From an uncultured Prevotellaceae bacterium (GTDB lineage: Bacteria > Bacteroidota > Bacteroidia > Bacteroidales > Bacteroidaceae), in NCBI GenBank assembly GCA_902776545.1, contig CACYQO010000023.1, forward strand, positions 1-33,768: a DNA stretch of 33,768 nt. The letters run 5' to 3'. Shown one piece after another: positions 31,276-33,768 of the stretch (its first letter is position 1; each line of letters begins with the position of its first letter). Both the position numbers and the translations under genes were made by a program. The notes beneath the pieces were generated by a model. It was not told where the DNA came from. It ran no database searches and worked only from the letters and a program-made list of their open reading frames with translations.

Positions 31276-31283
31276 CAAAGTTA
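31276..31283 (-). promoter_or_regulatory. -7 promoter element for the amylase gene
   Basis: The minus strand reads TAACTTTG, 32 bases upstream of the ATG at 31243. The rest of 31284-31495 holds no gene; it includes a stretch at 31398-31417 (GCAAGCGGC ... GCCGAGCGGT) also seen near 2481-2510, and a GTCATAATTGTCAT at 31417-31430 related to the hairpin at 32389-32445. Confidence 0.6.
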
Positions 31284-31495
31284 CGAATTATTTCCATACG
31301 CTGTACGCCTGAGCGCCATATTTTTTCCATTCCTTTGCAAAAACGATTGCACAAGCCCCAGATTCTGACATTGTCATTTCTTGCGTCCTTTTAGTAGCAA
31401 GCGGCATAGCCGAGCGGTCATAATTGTCATTTTCCACCCAAATCCTTGCAAGTTTCAAAATTATTTCCTACTTTGCCCACAAATTTGAATGAATA

Positions 31496-31831
31496 ATGGA
31501 AGAGAAAAGATATCCGAAATTGGACGAAGAAGAAAACGGTGGCAAGGTCAGTGATCCCGTTGTGGAGTATGCCGCAACTGGTAGCGGCTTCACGGGAACG
31601 GCAGAAATGGAATGTGATGATGATCCAATGATGTCGGATGATTATGACCCTGGGATTGGCCCCTATTCGATGGAAGAGCTGAATGCGAGGATAGACGAGG
31701 CTGAGGCAGCTATCAAAAGAGCGAATCAAGGTGATTGGAGCGACTGGGTCACGTCTGAGGAAATGACCGCTAACCTTTACAAGCGATTCCCATGGCTCTT
31801 CTCACAAAGGGTTTGGCTCTTTGTGAGGTAA
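31496..31831 (+). CDS. Small acidic hypothetical protein, possibly truncated
   Basis: The ORF encodes 111 residues, strongly acidic, with no signal peptide. The segment YSMEELNARIDEAEAAIKRA, followed by WVTSEEMTANLY, resembles short Bacteroidales proteins of antitoxin-like type that carry 'MEELNARIDEAE'-style helices; this is pattern recognition only, and no toxin gene is next to it. The last residues (SQRVWLFVR) are encoded by a perfect 9-bp hairpin, and the stop codon lies at the edge of a 21-bp inverted repeat, so the original C-terminus may have been replaced. A near-promoter TACTTTG is at 31469-31475. Confidence 0.5.
   Translation: MEEKRYPKLDEEENGGKVSDPVVEYAATGSGFTGTAEMECDDDPMMSDDYDPGIGPYSMEELNARIDEAEAAIKRANQGDWSDWVTSEEMTANLYKRFPWLFSQRVWLFVR
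31801..31827. repeat. 9-bp hairpin at the end of the acidic ORF
   Basis: CTCACAAAG (31801-31809) and CTTTGTGAG (31819-31827) are exact reverse complements around a 9-base loop. It could end transcription weakly but has no U-run. Confidence 0.6.
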
Positions 31832-32005
31832 TGTGTGACAATTGGGACAATTGGACAGCCGTTTTTGCACACAAAGTGGAGCTGTATTTTAATGAAAAGA
31901 AGAAAGTAGATTGATAACTATATGATCATTATTATATCATTATACTCTCTCTTCCTCTTTTGGGGAGAAAAAATGCATTGTCTTTTGTCCCAATTGTCAC
32001 ACATT
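31830..32005. repeat. 21-bp perfect inverted repeat enclosing 134 bases
   Basis: 31830-31850 and 31985-32005 are exact reverse complements; the core is TGTGTGACAATTGGGACAA. The inside is A/T-rich with no ORF beyond a few codons. The layout (176 bases, terminal inverted repeats, no coding) is like a miniature inverted-repeat element, but I see no clear target-site duplication. The rest of the gap, 32006-32388, holds no gene I can support. Confidence 0.75.
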
Positions 32006-32388
32006 CGTATTGTCCATTAGATAAGGATGATGGAAGACAGGCGCTGGCCGAGGTCGTAAAGGGCGCCACCAAATAAGGGTATATATGTCCAGAATGGCAA
32101 GAAAATGATCGCAAGATAGTAGCTGTCAGACTCTTCTGATATTCGTGGTTTTGTGAAAAAACTTTACAAGATGATTTTCGGCAAGGAAACGGGGAGTTTA
32201 GACGGACTAAAGTGGGAGTTTAGATAGTGTAAACTCAGAGTTTGAAGTAAGGAAAGTCATGGTTTCCTTACTTCAAAGTTTGTGTGTTGTAACTTGTTGG
32301 TTATCAGGGGGATGAAAAAGATACTGCGAAAGTTCTTGTATTGTGAAATATGTTTACAAATGAAAACTTTGGCTGGCTGCGCTCAGGC

Positions 32389-32445
32389 AAAAAGATGACA
32401 ATTATGACAAATGACACTGTCATTTGTCATAATTGTCATCTTTTT
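32389..32445. repeat. 28-bp perfect palindromic hairpin
   Basis: 32389-32416 and 32418-32445 are exact reverse complements around a single C. Both strands end in five T, so it can serve as a bidirectional terminator; it lies 26 bases after the esterase stop. Its arm (ATGACAATTATGACA) is related to the arm at 31830-31850. Confidence 0.88.
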
Positions 32446-32471
32446 CTGCGCCCACCTTATTTCACCTTATT

Positions 32472-33768
32472 TTACTGTGCTTTCAGGGCTGTGGCGATGA
32501 TGTCGGCCATCTTGGCTGCACCTTTGCCGTCGGGATGGATGCCGTCGTCGAGCACCTTGTCACCATCGTTAGCGAAGAGGGTATGCAAGTCGATGACCTT
32601 TAGGCCGTACTTCTGGGCAACCTCCTGCTGAATGGGAATGACGCCGTTGACAATCACGCTGTCGTTGATGTTCCACGACGGCTTGAAGGCGGGGATAGGC
32701 GTGCAGAGCCATATCTGTGGCTTGGCTGGGGCAATGCCAGACTTGGCAGCCTTTGCCAAAGCCTTAGCCATCGCCTTCTGAGCCTTCTGGGCAGGTATAT
32801 CTGCATACTGCTTCAGGTCAGGACGAAGCGTGAATATCATCTGCTCCAGGTCCTGCTTGAACTCCGAACCATATTGCCAGTTCTCAGGCTTGGAGTCGTT
32901 CGTGCCGAGCTTGATGATGACCACGTCGGGCTTGAAATCAAGCGCATCGCGCCAGGCTGGTTCGTTCATATAGGGATAGTCGCCCCTGTTGAGCATCGTG
33001 CGTGAGCTCACGCCGAAGTTCCTTACCCAGTAGTCCTGTCCGAGTTTCTTCTGCAACTGAGCGGGATAGCCGTAAGCCGAAGCCATGTCGATGCCATAGC
33101 CGTCGGTGATGCTGTTGCCGAGGCAGGCCACTCGTGTGGCATTTGTCTTGGGAGCCTGACGCGTATCGAGCCAGTTGCCGATATCCGTCAGCAGTTGGTC
33201 GTGGTACTTGAACCAGGGACCGAAGCCGAAGCCGTGATCGCCCGTAGGATAGACGTACATGGCACATTCGTTGCCAGCCATTCGCATCGCCTTATAGTAC
33301 TCCAGTCCGTTAGTCACAAACGGCACCAGACGGTCGTCGCTGGCCGAGATGATCAGTGCCGGAGGCGTGATGTGGCGCTGCACGGCGTTCATCGTCGAGA
33401 AGTCTCTGACGAGCGCCGGATCCTTCTGTCCCTCCTTGCTGAGGAAGTTGATGCACGACCACTTGTGGCTGACGCGCTCATCCATCGAGATGACGGGATA
33501 GAACAGGATCGAGAAGTCTGGCCTCACGTCGAAGGCCGAATGGGTGGAGATGACTGATGCCAGATGGCCGCCAGCCGAGAAGCCCATGATGCCTACGTCG
33601 CGAGGGTTGATGCCCCAGAGGCTGGCCGAGTCGCGAACGATACGGAAGCCCTGCTCCACGTCGCTGATAGGTCTCGTACGGTCGCCGTTGGGCAATCGGT
33701 AGTTGACCACGAAGTAAGCGATGCCACGCTGGTTCAACCACCCTGAGGCCTGTGTGCCCTCGTGGGTG
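32472..33768 (-). CDS. Two-domain esterase: alpha/beta hydrolase fused to SGNH hydrolase (5' end outside window)
   Basis: The frame is open to the window edge, so the start is not seen; the first visible residues are HEGTQASGWLNQRGIAYFVV. The first domain is an alpha/beta hydrolase of the BD-FAE or acetylxylan-esterase-like type, with VVNYRLPNGDR, nucleophile elbow GFSAGGHLAS, acid in SASDDRLVPF and histidine in GDHGFGFGPW. After a short linker (RQAPKTNATR) comes an SGNH/GDSL domain with GNSITDGYG, GVSS, LGTNDSKPENW and the final DGIHPDGKGAAKMA. Such fusions usually remove acetyl or feruloyl groups from plant polysaccharides. The stop is at 32472. Confidence 0.9.
   Translation of the reverse strand, partial: THEGTQASGWLNQRGIAYFVVNYRLPNGDRTRPISDVEQGFRIVRDSASLWGINPRDVGIMGFSAGGHLASVISTHSAFDVRPDFSILFYPVISMDERVSHKWSCINFLSKEGQKDPALVRDFSTMNAVQRHITPPALIISASDDRLVPFVTNGLEYYKAMRMAGNECAMYVYPTGDHGFGFGPWFKYHDQLLTDIGNWLDTRQAPKTNATRVACLGNSITDGYGIDMASAYGYPAQLQKKLGQDYWVRNFGVSSRTMLNRGDYPYMNEPAWRDALDFKPDVVIIKLGTNDSKPENWQYGSEFKQDLEQMIFTLRPDLKQYADIPAQKAQKAMAKALAKAAKSGIAPAKPQIWLCTPIPAFKPSWNINDSVIVNGVIPIQQEVAQKYGLKVIDLHTLFANDGDKVLDDGIHPDGKGAAKMADIIATALKAQ

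Noticed and set aside
31496-31831. Acidic ORF as part of a toxin-antitoxin pair
   Set aside because: No adjacent toxin-like gene; the downstream 640 bases contain only repeats.
31830-32005. Insertion sequence
   Set aside because: No transposase ORF between the repeats and no clear target duplication; kept only as a MITE-like repeat.

Overview
The window looks like a chromosomal segment from a Bacteroidales bacterium, most probably a Prevotella-type member of Prevotellaceae. The evidence is a porP-gldK-gldL-gldM-gldN type IX secretion cluster, about seventeen promoters with the Bacteroidetes -7 element TAnnTTTG (most often TACCTTTG), few strong Shine-Dalgarno sites, Bacteroidales-type homologues throughout (PepD, a SusA-like GH13 enzyme, a 7TM-HD phosphodiesterase), and a C-terminal tail of the kind common on Prevotella secreted proteins. 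I saw no tRNA, rRNA, CRISPR array, transposase, integrase or prophage gene.

Positions 1-3400 are sparsely coding and full of decayed genes: two remnants of beta-carbonic anhydrase genes with intact 5' ends, a truncated membrane protein, a detached C-terminal secretion-type tail, and a diverged duplicated promoter leader. Among them sit three plausible intact small genes: a lipoprotein, an exported protein and a cytosolic protein of unknown function. Positions 3400-7100 hold a LysR-type regulator facing a 30-codon ORF with its own terminator, then a flavoprotein reductase and the dipeptidase PepD. A perfect 21-base palindrome lies midway between the two divergent promoters.

Positions 7300-16600 carry an exported alpha/beta hydrolase, a BaiN/YhiN-type flavoprotein, then porP (sprF), gldK, gldL, gldM and gldN, which encode the outer-membrane-associated ring and inner-membrane motor of the type IX secretion system. 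A terminator ends gldN and abuts the promoter of a small outer-membrane barrel gene followed by priA. Positions 19000-31250 are ordinary housekeeping and envelope genes: a histidine-kinase-like protein that has lost its catalytic residues, a FadL-type porin, a c-di-AMP phosphodiesterase-like 7TM-HD protein, gltX, waaA, a 5'-nucleotidase-like protein, a membrane metallophosphoesterase and a SusA-like amylase. The right end holds a short acidic ORF, two related inverted repeats, and a two-domain esterase (alpha/beta hydrolase plus SGNH) that runs off the window.

The most unusual feature is a set of short tandem arrays with units of 7-9 bases and several different sequences. They fill the gaps between the T9SS genes and other gene pairs. 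They also occur in frame inside priA (twice), waaA, the metallophosphoesterase, the amylase and gldL, mostly in predicted interdomain or surface loops. At gldK the array forms a perfect 23-bp inverted repeat around the start codon, and its right arm encodes the hydrophobic core of the GldK signal peptide. Three genes preceded by the GTAAATC array (gldM, priA, waaA) all start with GTG or TTG. This looks like an active process that generates or disperses short repeats.
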